Below are positions 35,706-45,076 of a stretch of 64,000 nt of DNA, piece after piece (position 1 is the stretch's first letter; each line of letters starts with the position of its first letter). A model generated the notes under the pieces. It saw only the letters and a program-made list of their open reading frames with translations, ran no database searches and was not told the DNA's origin. The stretch is from Anaerobacillus alkalidiazotrophicus (lineage in GTDB: Bacteria > Bacillota > Bacilli > Bacillales_H > Anaerobacillaceae). The stretch is taken from assembly GCF_001866055.1 (NCBI RefSeq), contig NZ_MLQS01000030.1, positions 249,500-313,499 on the forward strand, given 5' to 3'. A program made the position numbers and the translations under genes.

Positions 35706-37313
35706 ATGGGAACATTATGGCATGGTGGTACCATTTACACATTACAAAATCCTACACATACTGTGGAAGCTTTGTTTGTAGAGAATGGGATTATTTCTGA
35801 TTTAGGGAATGTTAGTGAATTAAGAGAGCAGTATCAAAAAAATATTACGTCGGAAATAAATTTAGAAGGTAGTTTTTTGTATCCTGGATTTGTAGATAGT
35901 CACTTACATATGATTGGACACGGTGAAAAATTAATTCGTTTAGACCTTTCAAATATGACCTCGATTGAAGAAATATTATCACATATAGAGAGAAGAGTAA
36001 AAACAATTGAAAAGGGTGAATGGATTATTGCGGAAGGATGGAATGAAAATAATTTTGAAAAACAAGAAATCATTCATCGTGGGCAACTAGACAATATTTC
36101 AACAGAACATCCGATAATGTTAACTCGTGTATGTCGTCACGCAATTGTTGTGAATAGTTGTGCTTTAAAATTAGCAGGAATTGATGAAAGTACAGAAAAT
36201 CCTGAAGGTGGGGTAATTGTAAAAGATGATAAAGGTATACCGACTGGTTATTTATTAGACCAAGCTCAAGAACTTGTTAAATCGATCATGCCACTAGTAT
36301 CAGATTCTTACCTCACAAAAGCCTTATCTCATTCAATAGATGATCTTCTCAAAAAGGGATATGTTGGAGGGCATACAGAAGATTTAAATTATTACAATGG
36401 TTTTGAACATACGTTTCAAACTTTTTTAAATATTATCGATGGAGTAAAAATGAAGTTTCGTACAAATATGCTCGTACATCATGAAGTTGTCGACGATATG
36501 CATATGTTAGGATATCACTTTGGAGATGTTTCGCCTTTTATTCAATTAGGTGCGATGAAAATTTTTGCAGATGGATCTATCGGTGGTAGAACGGCACTAT
36601 TAAAAGAACCATATTCAGATGAGCCGCTTGAAAAAGGAGTTGCTATTCAATCGTTAGAGGATCTGAAGGAATTAGTTCAAAAAGCAAGGATTTATGAGAT
36701 GCCTGTTGCTATTCATGCAATTGGAGATTTAGCCTTAGAATATGCTCTTGATGCTATTACTACTTATTCATGTAAAGAGGGTTTACGTGATAGGATTATT
36801 CATGCTCAAGTTGTAAATGAGCAATTAATTCAAAAGTTAAAAAAACTGCCGGTAGTGTTAGATATTCAACCTCGGTTTGTTGCTTCAGATTTTCCGTGGG
36901 TAATCGAGCGCTTAGGAGAGAAAAGGATAAAATATGCATATGCTTGGAAGACGTTTTTAAAAGAAAAAATTATGTGTGCAGGTGGCTCTGATGCCCCGAT
37001 TGAACCAATTGATCCTCTTTTAGGAATTCATGCAGCAGTGACGAGAAGAAGTCCAAATGAATATCATCATATTTGTTACCATCCGGAAGAAAAGTTAACC
37101 CCCTTTGAAGCTATACAACTTTTTACTGTTGGTAGCGCTTATGCGATTGGCGAAGAAGGTTTTCGAGGCAAGATAAAAAAAGGTTATTTAGCTGATTTTA
37201 CAGTTTTCGATAAGGATCTATTAAACATTAGTGGCCCAGATGAGATAATAGATGCAAAAGTTTTGATGACGGTTATTGATAATACAGTGATGTATAAAAG
37301 AAATGAATTTTAA
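35706..37313 (+). CDS. ytcJ: Amidohydrolase of the YtcJ type
   Basis: A 535-residue metal-dependent hydrolase of the amidohydrolase superfamily (amidohydrolase 3 / YtcJ-NfdA group). The beta-sandwich start MGTLWHGGTIYTL, the metal-binding DSHLHMIGHG (about residue 64), MKIFADGSIGGRTALL, AIHAIGDLALEYALD, and the final metal-site aspartate region MCAGGSDAPIEPIDPLLGIH mark the family. Substrates vary (N-substituted formamides, imides) and cannot be inferred. No signal peptide is seen, so it is cytosolic. AAAGGAAG precedes the ATG. It is convergent with nadK. Confidence 0.85.
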   Translation: MGTLWHGGTIYTLQNPTHTVEALFVENGIISDLGNVSELREQYQKNITSEINLEGSFLYPGFVDSHLHMIGHGEKLIRLDLSNMTSIEEILSHIERRVKTIEKGEWIIAEGWNENNFEKQEIIHRGQLDNISTEHPIMLTRVCRHAIVVNSCALKLAGIDESTENPEGGVIVKDDKGIPTGYLLDQAQELVKSIMPLVSDSYLTKALSHSIDDLLKKGYVGGHTEDLNYYNGFEHTFQTFLNIIDGVKMKFRTNMLVHHEVVDDMHMLGYHFGDVSPFIQLGAMKIFADGSIGGRTALLKEPYSDEPLEKGVAIQSLEDLKELVQKARIYEMPVAIHAIGDLALEYALDAITTYSCKEGLRDRIIHAQVVNEQLIQKLKKLPVVLDIQPRFVASDFPWVIERLGEKRIKYAYAWKTFLKEKIMCAGGSDAPIEPIDPLLGIHAAVTRRSPNEYHHICYHPEEKLTPFEAIQLFTVGSAYAIGEEGFRGKIKKGYLADFTVFDKDLLNISGPDEIIDAKVLMTVIDNTVMYKRNEF

Positions 37314-37352
37314 GAATAACTTCTATCAGATGTGGTTTTACTACATAAAACA

Positions 37353-37379
37353 GAAGAGGCCAATTCGTTGGCCTCTTAC
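37353..37379. terminator. Hairpin between ytcJ and nadK
   Basis: AAGAGGCCAA pairs with TTGGCCTCTT around TTCG. On the minus strand it is followed by CTGTTTTATG, on the plus strand only by a weak T-rich tract; it may act on both transcripts. Confidence 0.65.
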
Positions 37380-37380
37380 G

Positions 37381-38190
37381 TTAATTTTTGTTTAAAAAGG
37401 TCTTCTGTACTCTTTGAAAAAAAGAATTGTCTTTTAGTTTCAACATTTTTATTTTTATATCAGCAAGTTTTATTTTAACATCGTGGCAATGGCGAATGCT
37501 TAATGCTTCGTTATCTGCACCAATAATTGGATAGTCGTTTCCGTCTTGAACGACGCTCAGTTTCATGGAGCTATTACCACTTAATATTAAAGGGGATCCT
37601 AAAGTACGAAATTCATTATTATTCAAAGATGAAATTTCTGTTAATTGAATTGCTTTTAAACGAGGGTCCACTACAGCACCCCCCACTGATTTATTATAAG
37701 CAGTACTCCCTGTAGGAGTGGAAACGATTAATCCGTCACCACGGAAACGTTCAAAAAATATGTCATCAATGAAAACATCAACGACAAATGTCCGGATAAC
37801 ATTTGAACGGATTGAACATTCATTAAAACAGTAAAATGGTTTTTCGTCATTAATTGTTACTTCAATAGCTGGGTATTGGCGGATTTCGACATTTTCATTT
37901 TTTAGAGCTTCATCGATGGAAGTGAGGTCATTCAGTGAAAAGTCAGTATAAAAGCCTAAATGATCACCATTGTTCACACCTAAATACAAGGCTTCTTGTT
38001 GAAATTCTGTTTTTCGTAGTGCTTGAAGAAAAGCGCCGTCACCGCCAATACTAACGATGATATGGGCTTCCTTGTAATTAGAAACGAGCCGATAGTTGTA
38101 TTGTACTAATAGTTCTTTAAATGGCTTAATTTTTTCTTCAATTTCATTAGTGGGCTTATAAAATAGAAAAACGTTTCTTTTAGTAAGCAT
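37381..38190 (-). CDS. nadK: NAD kinase (NadK2/PpnK2 type)
   Basis: A 269-residue ATP-NAD kinase that makes NADP. The GGDG motif is in VSIGGDGAFLQALRK (about residue 48), NECSIRS forms the conserved NE/D motif, and TPTGSTAYNKSVGGAVVDP is the substrate-binding loop. The second Bacillus NAD kinase (YtdI) is encoded at this place next to sppA, in the same orientation opposite to it. AAAGGAGG precedes the ATG on the minus strand. It is divergent from sppA, with about 120 bases between them. Confidence 0.92.
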   Translation of the reverse strand: MLTKRNVFLFYKPTNEIEEKIKPFKELLVQYNYRLVSNYKEAHIIVSIGGDGAFLQALRKTEFQQEALYLGVNNGDHLGFYTDFSLNDLTSIDEALKNENVEIRQYPAIEVTINDEKPFYCFNECSIRSNVIRTFVVDVFIDDIFFERFRGDGLIVSTPTGSTAYNKSVGGAVVDPRLKAIQLTEISSLNNNEFRTLGSPLILSGNSSMKLSVVQDGNDYPIIGADNEALSIRHCHDVKIKLADIKIKMLKLKDNSFFQRVQKTFLNKN

Positions 38191-38309
38191 TTTCGTTCCT
38201 CCTTTAGCTAGGTATTTTAGACGAAATGTTATACTATCCTATTATTTCTAATGTTTAATAGGAAAATCCTCCATAAAATACTATAATTTCATAAAAGGAG
38301 ATGGTTTTT

Positions 38310-39326
38310 TTGAGTAGTAAACGTTGGTTTGCTTTAGGGTTAGCTTTTTTACTTTTCTTACTTTCCATTGCTATTAGTTCGGTCACAACTAGGACGACGG
38401 GGCAATGGGCTGGGTGGTTAGCTAGTGGTGATGATGAAGTTTGGCATGAAAAGGTAATCGAAAAAGGTAATGGGCAAGGGAAAATTGTTGTTTTGTACGT
38501 GAATGGTGTTATTCAAGAAGGTTATGATGCGCCATCTATTTTTGAAACTGTGACATATAACCACCGAAACTTTCTTTCGATGTTGAGACATGCTAGTCAA
38601 GACCACCTTGTAGATGGGATTATTATTCGAATTAATTCCCCAGGGGGTGGAGTAGTAGAAAGTGCAGAAATTCATGATTTAATATTAGAAATTCAAGAAG
38701 AATATCGTAAACCTGTCTACATTTCTATGGCGAGCTTAGCGGCATCAGGTGGGTATTATATTGCAGCCCCTGCTGATAAAATATTTGCAAATGAAGCAAC
38801 TATTACAGGTTCATTAGGAGTTATTATGCAGGCGATTAATGTAAGTGAGCTTGCCGATAATTTGGGCATCCGTACAGAAACAATCAAGAGTGGTCCATAT
38901 AAAGACATTATGTCATCTATGCGTGAGATGACTGAAGCTGAAAGAGAAATTTTACAATCAATCATTGATGATTCTTATGAAAAATTTGTAGATGTCATTG
39001 CTAATGGAAGACAAATAGCAACCAAAGAAGTAAGAAAGCTTGCTGATGGGAGGATTTATTCTGGAAAACAAGCGCTAGATTTGGGGTTAGTAGATGGGAT
39101 AGGAAATATAGATGTAGTAATCGATGTTATGCGTCAAGATATTGGTAGAGGTGACATTGATGTTGTAAAGTATGAAGCTCCGTTTAGCTTTCCGGGCTTT
39201 TTAACTATGACGATGCAGAATATGGTTTCCAAAAATCAAGACCCACTAGGATTAAAGCAACTTATAAGGTATTCTAATTCACCTAGTTTAATGTATTTAT
39301 ATGACGCAGATTATAAAATGGAGTGA
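38310..39326 (+). CDS. sppA: Signal peptide peptidase SppA
   Basis: A 338-residue membrane serine protease of family S49 that degrades leftover signal peptides. One N-terminal helix (WFALGLAFLLFLLSIAIS) anchors it. The catalytic serine lies in MASLAASGGYYIAAPADKIF (about residue 146) and the lysine in IKSGPYKDIMS (about 196), the Ser-Lys dyad of the short, single-domain bacillar form. AAAGGAGATGG overlaps an in-frame ATG at 38301, so the TTG at 38310 is the likelier start, a rare start codon. It is followed after six bases by yteJ. Confidence 0.92.
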   Translation: MSSKRWFALGLAFLLFLLSIAISSVTTRTTGQWAGWLASGDDEVWHEKVIEKGNGQGKIVVLYVNGVIQEGYDAPSIFETVTYNHRNFLSMLRHASQDHLVDGIIIRINSPGGGVVESAEIHDLILEIQEEYRKPVYISMASLAASGGYYIAAPADKIFANEATITGSLGVIMQAINVSELADNLGIRTETIKSGPYKDIMSSMREMTEAEREILQSIIDDSYEKFVDVIANGRQIATKEVRKLADGRIYSGKQALDLGLVDGIGNIDVVIDVMRQDIGRGDIDVVKYEAPFSFPGFLTMTMQNMVSKNQDPLGLKQLIRYSNSPSLMYLYDADYKME

Positions 39327-39332
39327 GATAGA

Positions 39333-39809
39333 ATGGATGAACAACACCTGGAGCAAAAAGTAACCATTGAAAAAGAAGAAAAGAACTATAGGTATGCTGG
39401 TTTTTGGATGAGATTTTGGGCTTACTTGCTAGATTTAGTCGTTGTTGCAAGTATAAATGGCATTGTTGTAACTTCGGTATTATCTATGTTGGGGTTATCA
39501 AACGTTAGAATTGCATTTTTTTCAATAGAAGCAGTATTAATCGCTTTTGTAACTGCCTTATATTTTTTATTACTAACAAAAAAGTGGGGACAAACAATTG
39601 GGAAAAAGGTTTTTGGGATAAAGGTTGTTCATGTTAATAACAAGCCGTTAACGTGGTCGTCTGTCATTTTTCGTGAAGTAGTAGGTAGATATATTTTACA
39701 AGTTTTCATTTTGACATATTTTCTATATCTCATTGTTGCATTTCAAAAGAAAAAACAAGGTTTACATGATATGGTTGGTGATACGTACGTAATTCATGAG
39801 GAAATATAG
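39333..39809 (+). CDS. yteJ: RDD family membrane protein YteJ
   Basis: A 158-residue protein with three hydrophobic helices and the RDD signature: GFWMRFWAYLLDLVVV near residue 24, QTIGKKVFGIKVV in the middle and FREVVGRY before the last helix, then KKKQGLHDMVGDTYV at the end. RDD proteins are of unknown or transport-related function; in B. subtilis yteJ forms an operon with sppA and confers resistance to some membrane-active peptides together with it. It follows sppA by six bases with GGAGTGAG as its ribosome binding site. Confidence 0.88.
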   Translation: MDEQHLEQKVTIEKEEKNYRYAGFWMRFWAYLLDLVVVASINGIVVTSVLSMLGLSNVRIAFFSIEAVLIAFVTALYFLLLTKKWGQTIGKKVFGIKVVHVNNKPLTWSSVIFREVVGRYILQVFILTYFLYLIVAFQKKKQGLHDMVGDTYVIHEEI

Positions 39810-39901
39810 TTAACTAAGTTAATTTGATTTTTAGTTCAATCTTTTTCATTGTTTATTTTTATATAGAGAAGGCGATAATGATTGAGAAGGAGGAATTTGC
39901 C

Positions 39902-40570
39902 ATGCATTGGATTTGGTGGGTAGTGATATCGATTACGACTTCTCTCGTATTGCTTCCTTTTGCAAAAATAAAAGTAAATATTAATTACTCTCATAATCAA
40001 GATAATGATGAGCTTGCTATAAAAATATCCACCTTCTTTGGCTTAGCTTCCTATAAAATAAGCGTTCCTGTCTTGAAAATTGATGAAGATTCCGCTTCTA
40101 TTATTGTTAAAGAAGAACAACATTCAGCAGTAGGTGATAATGAGAAGACAGAAAAAATCACCCCAGAGATAATACTACGTGACCTTCGTAAGATAAAAGG
40201 TTTTTTAAGACATGTCGTAGGGTTTCATAAAATAGTTAAAAGGTTTTTAAATCGTATATCAATTAATCACTTCTCTTGGAGTAGTCATTTAGGTATTGGT
40301 GATGCAGCTTCTACAGGTACTTTAGTTGGTACGGCATGGGCAATAAAAGGAAGTACACTTGGTATCATTTCTCATTATATGAAGTTAAAAGTTGAGCCAC
40401 TTATTGAAGTAAACCCGACCTTTCAAAAACTGACTTCACATACTCAAATTTCATGTATGATTTCATTTCGACTAGGGTATGCTATAATCGCAGCTTTGCA
40501 AACCGTAAAGCATTGGAAAAAACGTCCAAAGTTTACGTCGGGAAATTTGTATGAGCAAAAAGGTACTTAA
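39902..40570 (+). CDS. ytfI: DUF2953 family protein YtfI
   Basis: A 222-residue protein with one N-terminal membrane helix (HWIWWVVISITTSLVLLPFA) and a beta-rich outer part, the DUF2953 family. Later segments FSWSSHLGIGDAASTGTLVG and INPTF-like (here VNPTFQKL) are typical of it. It lies directly upstream of ytfJ, as in B. subtilis, where ytfI and ytfJ belong to a forespore-expressed operon, so a spore role is likely by association. AAGGAGG at 39887-39893 selects the ATG at 39902 over a longer frame from 39824. Confidence 0.85.
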   Translation: MHWIWWVVISITTSLVLLPFAKIKVNINYSHNQDNDELAIKISTFFGLASYKISVPVLKIDEDSASIIVKEEQHSAVGDNEKTEKITPEIILRDLRKIKGFLRHVVGFHKIVKRFLNRISINHFSWSSHLGIGDAASTGTLVGTAWAIKGSTLGIISHYMKLKVEPLIEVNPTFQKLTSHTQISCMISFRLGYAIIAALQTVKHWKKRPKFTSGNLYEQKGT

Positions 40571-40590
40571 AGCGAGGAGGTTATACTTAA

Positions 40591-41034
40591 ATGTCAGAAC
40601 ATCCAATTCAAGGCCTAATGAAAACGGCTATGGAAAATTTAAAGGAAATGGTAGATGTTAATACAATTGTTGGAGATCCGGTGGAAACTCCTGACGGAAG
40701 TGTTATCATGCCAGTTTCAAAAGTAGGTTTTGGTTTTGCGGCTGGGGGAAGTCAATTTGTCATTGATAAACCTGGAACTAGTGATAAAGAGCACCCATTT
40801 GGTGGTGGTAGCGGTGGTGGTGTTTCAATTACACCAATTGCATTTTTGATTGTAAATGCATCTGGAGTTAAAATGGTTCATTTGGATGAAAATACACACC
40901 TTTATGAAAAGTTAATGGATTTTGCACCTCAAGTAGTGGATAAAATTCAACAAATGTTAGGTAATAATAAAAATCACAATGAAAACCAGAGTACAGCAAA
41001 TCCAATTACAAACAATGATAAGTTTGAATTATAA
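40591..41034 (+). CDS. gerW: Spore germination protein GerW (YtfJ)
   Basis: A 147-residue cytosolic sporulation protein. The start HPIQGLMKTAMENLKEMVDVNTIVGDPVE is cut here as MKTAMENLKEMVDVNTIVG, with IMPVSKVGFGFAAGG and the glycine run GGGSGGGVSITPIAFL, all diagnostic of YtfJ/GerW. B. subtilis GerW is made in the forespore under sigma-F and is required for normal germination with certain nutrients. The C-terminal tail is Asn-rich. It follows ytfI by 20 bases with GCGAGGAGG as ribosome binding site. A strong terminator follows. Confidence 0.92.
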   Translation: MSEHPIQGLMKTAMENLKEMVDVNTIVGDPVETPDGSVIMPVSKVGFGFAAGGSQFVIDKPGTSDKEHPFGGGSGGGVSITPIAFLIVNASGVKMVHLDENTHLYEKLMDFAPQVVDKIQQMLGNNKNHNENQSTANPITNNDKFEL

Positions 41035-41036
41035 TT

Positions 41037-41082
41037 AAAAACTGAGCTTGAGGTGATTTTCTCAAGCGCAGTTTTTTTATAT
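41037..41082 (+). terminator. Terminator after gerW
   Basis: AAAACTGAGCTTGAG pairs with CTCAAGCGCAGTTTTTTT, one mismatch, followed by T. Confidence 0.85.
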
Positions 41083-41090
41083 AATCAGAA

Positions 41091-41146
41091 TTTATCCCAC
41101 TCTTAAGGGGCAAGTAAGACCCCCACTGATTGAAGTTCAGCTTTAT
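41091..41146 (+). repeat. Family 1 solo-end copy F
   Basis: Only 56 bp: the left end TTTATCCCACTCTTAAGG, then GACCCCCAC fused directly to TGATTGAAGTTCAGCTTTAT. It can be derived from a full copy by deletion between the two CCCCCAC segments of hairpins 1 and 3. Its flanks equal those of copy D. Confidence 0.8.
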
Positions 41147-41149
41147 AAA

Positions 41150-41510
41150 TTCTAACTTGGAAACTGTCTAGCGCAAGCAGCCTAGTAGCTCGGTTACTTC
41201 AGTCAAGCAACTGACTTCAATTACCTCTTGAAATCCTTCGTTGATTAGCTTCATGCAGCTTTGCTCCTGCGGTTACTCGTCGCACGGAAAACAATTGCTC
41301 CTGCGGTTACTCATCGCACAAAACACTGCTTCGAGGAAGCTTACTATGAAGCAGTACTTGAAGACGAGCACGTAAGAAGCAAAGAGCGGCTTCTGTCAAA
41401 GGACGCCCCAGTGAAGCTACTACTTGGAATACTTCGAAGTGGCTTTGCGACGAGCAAACGGAGTGGCACAGGAGCAGCTGCTCGTGACCAAGGCGCTTGC
41501 GCTTTTCTAG
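41150..41510 (+). repeat. Family 2 repeat, longest copy
   Basis: Starts TTCTAACTTGGAAACTGTCT and ends AAGGCGCTTGCGCTTTTCT. The first 200 bp match the copy at 9961. It has two near-direct units around TGCGGTTACTCGTCGCA and TGCGGTTACTCATCGCA, and terminal arms GCGCAAGC / GCTTGCGC. It is richer in GC than its surroundings. Frames inside it lack ribosome binding sites and homology, so I do not call a gene. Confidence 0.8.
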
Positions 41511-41621
41511 CTAGGTAAAATTTTGAAGCTAGAAAGTTGTAAGAAGCATATTTCTTGAAATTTCGCAAAAATACAACTATATTAACAGTGTAAAGATTGT
41601 TATTATGAGGAGGCAGTTCAT

Positions 41622-42122
41622 ATGGCTAACGTAACATTTAAAGGAAATCCTATAACCTTAATAGGTAATGAAGTGAAAGTAGGGGACAAAGCTCCACAAT
41701 TTTCGGTGTTAGAGAATGATTTAACTCCATTCACATTAGAAAATATTAAAGATAAGGTTACAGTTATTAGTGTTGTTCCATCCCTTGATACAGGGGTGTG
41801 CGATGCTCAAACTAGGCGCTTTAATGAAGAGGCAGCTAAACTAAACGGTGTAGACATCTTAACAATAAGCGTCGATTTACCGTTTGCTCAAAAGCGTTGG
41901 TGTGGGGCAGTAGGTATTGAAAAAGTTAAAACATTATCTGATCATCGTGACCTATCGTTTGGAACAGCTTATGGTGTTGCAATTGAAGAATTAAGGCTTT
42001 TAACGAGAGCGGTATTTGTCATTAATAGTAAAGGGGAAGTTGCATACGTAGAATACGTTTCTGAAGCTACTGATCACCCTAACTACGAAGCGGCGATTGA
42101 GGCAGCTAAAGCATTAATTTAG
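41622..42122 (+). CDS. tpx: Thiol peroxidase Tpx
   Basis: A 166-residue atypical two-cysteine peroxiredoxin that reduces hydroperoxides with electrons from thioredoxin. The peroxidatic cysteine is in [15 protein letters not shown] (residue 60) and the resolving cysteine in [13 protein letters not shown] (about residue 94), the Tpx spacing. [15 protein letters not shown] is the usual start. GAGGAGGC precedes the ATG. It lies between the spore genes and ytxK as in B. subtilis. Confidence 0.95.
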   Translation: MANVTFKGNPITLIGNEVKVGDKAPQFSVLENDLTPFTLENIKDKVTVISVVPSLDTGVCDAQTRRFNEEAAKLNGVDILTISVDLPFAQKRWCGAVGIEKVKTLSDHRDLSFGTAYGVAIEELRLLTRAVFVINSKGEVAYVEYVSEATDHPNYEAAIEAAKALI

Positions 42123-42247
42123 ATTCCATTAAAAACCGGAAGGCGCAACAAACAATATTAAGAAGTTAAGGTAACGTCGAGACCATCTAACTCACAAAAC
42201 AATTACAGCTTTAAAAGACAATGGTAGTAGGATTATTATAATATCAA

Positions 42248-42277
42248 TAAAAAACGCACATATTGTGCGTTTTTTAC
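42248..42277 (+). terminator. Terminator after tpx
   Basis: AAAAAACGCACA and TGTGCGTTTTTT form a compact, bidirectional-type stem. The rest of the 42123-42488 gap has no other supported feature. Confidence 0.88.
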
Positions 42278-42488
42278 TTTGGTTATTTAACATAAGACGT
42301 ATGTAAAATTAGTTAGGATGCTTTTTTCATGTTTTTTTAACAAACTCGAGAAAGAATTGCTAGGTGAGGCACTGTTTTTTTCGGTAAAAGCCTTTCAAGT
42401 ACAGTTAAATGAGTAAAAGATGTATAATCTTCTTCTCAGGATGGAATAAAAGATGTAGAATAAACACTTGAGAAAGGAGAGGTTTTAT

Positions 42489-43475
42489 ATGGGTCAAGAG
42501 ATTAGTTTTGAAACGTTTTTTAACAGTATAGATGAAAGTGTAGAAGTAATTCAAAATGACCAGAAACTTACATATTTAGAAGCACTTATCATTACGGGGG
42601 AATTTCTTTTTCAAGGTGAAATTGAACAACCATTAAGTGAATTAGCTTATAAAAAGGTGAAAACTACCTTGGCAAATGTTAAGGTTGATCAATTTTCGAA
42701 TGAGCAAATTCGCAAGACTTTTCAATTAGCAATCTTAAAAGGAATGAAGGAAGGTACACAACCGCAACATTTAATGACTCCAGATGCAGTTAGTATGTTT
42801 GTGAGTTTCTTAGTAAATAAACTAACAGAGAAAAAAGAATATGTTCGTCTATTAGATCCATCTGTAGGTTCAGGTAATCTACTTACAACAGTATTAAATA
42901 ATTCAAATAAAAAAATAGATAGCTTTGGGATCGAACCGGACGAGACACTACTACAACTAGCCTATGTAAGTGCCAATTTACAACAGCATAATGTAGAATT
43001 CTTCCATCAAGACAGCTTAACTGAAATTTTTATTGATCCTGTAGATGTAGTTGTTGCTGATTTACCAGTAGGCCATTACCCTAATGAAGAAGTAGCAAAA
43101 CGATATAAACTAAAAGCAGAGAATGGTATGTCTTACACTCACCACCTGATAATTGAACAAATGCTAAATTATACGAAGCAAGGTGGATTTCTACTATTTT
43201 TAATTCCTAACACAATGTTTGAAACCGAACAAGCAAAACAGTTACATAGTTTTATTAAAGAACATGCTCATATATATTCTTTATTACAATTGCCGAAATC
43301 AATGTTTAAACATGATAACCACGGAAAAAGTATTTTTATAATTAGGAAAAAAGGAGAAGGGGTTAAAGCCCCGAATCAGGCGCTTTTAGCAGAACTACCT
43401 TCTTTTTCAAATAAACAAGCCTTAACAGAGATGATAAATAGTATAAACAATTGGCTTGAAGCATATTTAAATTAG
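42489..43475 (+). CDS. ytxK: Class I SAM-dependent methyltransferase YtxK
   Basis: A 328-residue N6-adenine-type methyltransferase-like protein. A helical N-terminal part (1-100) precedes the SAM-binding motif I LLDPSVGSGNLLTT, and the catalytic motif IV is VVADLPVGHYP (DLPVG rather than canonical NPPF/NPPY), which suggests altered or lost base methylation. The segment HHLIIEQMLNYTKQGGFLLFLIPNTMF resembles type I restriction HsdM subunits. B. subtilis YtxK is the same length and lies in the same place upstream of ackA; its role is unknown. AAAGGAGAGG supports the ATG at 42489. Confidence 0.88.
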   Translation: MGQEISFETFFNSIDESVEVIQNDQKLTYLEALIITGEFLFQGEIEQPLSELAYKKVKTTLANVKVDQFSNEQIRKTFQLAILKGMKEGTQPQHLMTPDAVSMFVSFLVNKLTEKKEYVRLLDPSVGSGNLLTTVLNNSNKKIDSFGIEPDETLLQLAYVSANLQQHNVEFFHQDSLTEIFIDPVDVVVADLPVGHYPNEEVAKRYKLKAENGMSYTHHLIIEQMLNYTKQGGFLLFLIPNTMFETEQAKQLHSFIKEHAHIYSLLQLPKSMFKHDNHGKSIFIIRKKGEGVKAPNQALLAELPSFSNKQALTEMINSINNWLEAYLN

Positions 43476-43875
43476 GATGTTTAAATAGAGAAATATGAGT
43501 GAGTATAACCTTGGCTAGAATGTCAGGGTTTTTCCTTCGATATTTTATCTAATAAAAATATTGCTGATTGGAAAGCTAAAAAAGAATAATGGGTAGTAAA
43601 TTTAGTTTTTTACTATAGTAATGTTGGTAATACAGGTTGTCGATTTGTTGTGTTACAGAAGTTTGTTTGGTTAGTTTCTTTCTTGTTATATCAATTGTTA
43701 TCAGTAATTTAATATAAACTGTACTAACAAAATATGATTTTTTTTAGGAAATTGTTCTAAAGGTATTGAAATCTACGATTAACAGTGATTAAATGAGAAG
43801 GTATGAACATTTCAGTAATAATTAAATGTAGTTAAGGGATTAAAACAATTTATATTCTTGAAGGAGATGTAGTAA
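43476..43875. other. 400-base gap between ytxK and ackA
   Basis: AT-rich. A weak hairpin with T-run (CCTTG...CAGGG, TTTTT, about 43508-43534) may end ytxK. I looked for a cre site for CcpA upstream of ackA and found no match good enough to report. No open frame with a ribosome binding site is seen. Confidence 0.4.
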
Positions 43876-45063
43876 ATGTCAAAAATCATGGCGATCAATG
43901 CGGGAAGCTCGTCATTAAAGTTTCAACTACTTGAAATGCCGGAAGAAACAGTAGTGACAAAAGGGATTGTAGAAAGAATAGGGTTAGAAGATTCAATTTT
44001 TCAAATTGAAGTTTCAGGGGAAAAGAAAAAAGAAACACTTAATATTTCAGACCATTCTCAAGCTGTAAAGATTTTATTAGATAAATTAACAAGCTTAGGG
44101 ATTATTGAATCTCTAGATGAAATAGAAGGTATCGGACACCGGGTTGTTCATGGTGGAGAGAAATTTAATGATTCCGTATTAATTACAGATGAAGTTCTAA
44201 GCGGTATCGAAGATGTTTCGGATTTGGCACCGCTTCATAACCCAGCGAATATCGTTGGTGTGAAAGCATTTAAGGAAGTTCTTCCAAATGTTCCTGCGGT
44301 TGCAGTTTTTGATACAGCCTTCCATCAAACAATGCCTGAACAATCATATTTATACAGCCTTCCTTACGAGTACTATGAAAAGTACGGCATCCGTAAATAT
44401 GGTTTCCATGGTACATCACATAAATATGTATCTGAAAGAGCAGCTGAGCTATTAGGAAGACCACTTGAACAATTACGTTTAATTTCTTGTCACCTAGGTA
44501 ATGGAGCAAGTATTGCTGCTATTGAAGGTGGAAAATCAATTGATACATCAATGGGCTTTACTCCGTTAGCAGGTGTAACGATGGGTACGCGCTCTGGAGA
44601 CATTGATCCGGCATTAATTCCATATATTATGGATAAAACTGGACAAACTGCTGCAGAAGTAATTGATGTTTTAAATAAGAAGAGTGGTATGTTAGCTTTA
44701 TCAGGTTTCTCAAGTGACCTTCGTGATATTGAACAACAAGCACAAGAAGGGAACGAACGTTCTGAACTAGCTTTAGAGGTATTTACTTCTCGTATTCACA
44801 AATATATCGGATCTTATGCTGCACGGATGCATGGTGTTGACGCAGTTATCTTTACAGCTGGTATTGGTGAGAATAGTGACGAAATCCGTGCCCGTGTATT
44901 AAAAGGTCTAGAATTTATGGGAGTTTATTGGGATCCATCGTTAAATAAAGTGCGTGGAAAAGAAGCATTCTTAAACTACCCACATTCTCCAGTAAAAGTA
45001 ATAATCATTCCAACGAACGAAGAAGTAATGATTGCTAGAGATACTGTTCGTCTAACTAAATAA
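43876..45063 (+). CDS. ackA: Acetate kinase
   Basis: A 395-residue ASKHA-fold kinase that converts acetyl phosphate and ADP to acetate and ATP in overflow metabolism. Motifs are [15 protein letters not shown] at the start, [69 protein letters not shown] (shown as [16 protein letters not shown]) and [10 protein letters not shown]. The length matches B. subtilis AckA. GAAGGAGATG precedes the ATG. In B. subtilis CcpA activates ackA; the gene is downstream of ytxK as there. Confidence 0.97.
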   Translation: MSKIMAINAGSSSLKFQLLEMPEETVVTKGIVERIGLEDSIFQIEVSGEKKKETLNISDHSQAVKILLDKLTSLGIIESLDEIEGIGHRVVHGGEKFNDSVLITDEVLSGIEDVSDLAPLHNPANIVGVKAFKEVLPNVPAVAVFDTAFHQTMPEQSYLYSLPYEYYEKYGIRKYGFHGTSHKYVSERAAELLGRPLEQLRLISCHLGNGASIAAIEGGKSIDTSMGFTPLAGVTMGTRSGDIDPALIPYIMDKTGQTAAEVIDVLNKKSGMLALSGFSSDLRDIEQQAQEGNERSELALEVFTSRIHKYIGSYAARMHGVDAVIFTAGIGENSDEIRARVLKGLEFMGVYWDPSLNKVRGKEAFLNYPHSPVKVIIIPTNEEVMIARDTVRLTK

Positions 45064-45076
45064 TATATTTAACTGT

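Noticed and set aside
41261..41518. 85-codon open frame on the plus strand and an overlapping minus-strand frame
   Set aside because: Both lie inside the family 2 repeat, lack ribosome binding sites and resemble no protein; the openness comes from the GC-richer repeat.
43476..43875. A cre site for CcpA upstream of ackA
   Set aside because: Expected from B. subtilis, but no sequence close enough to the cre consensus was found by eye.
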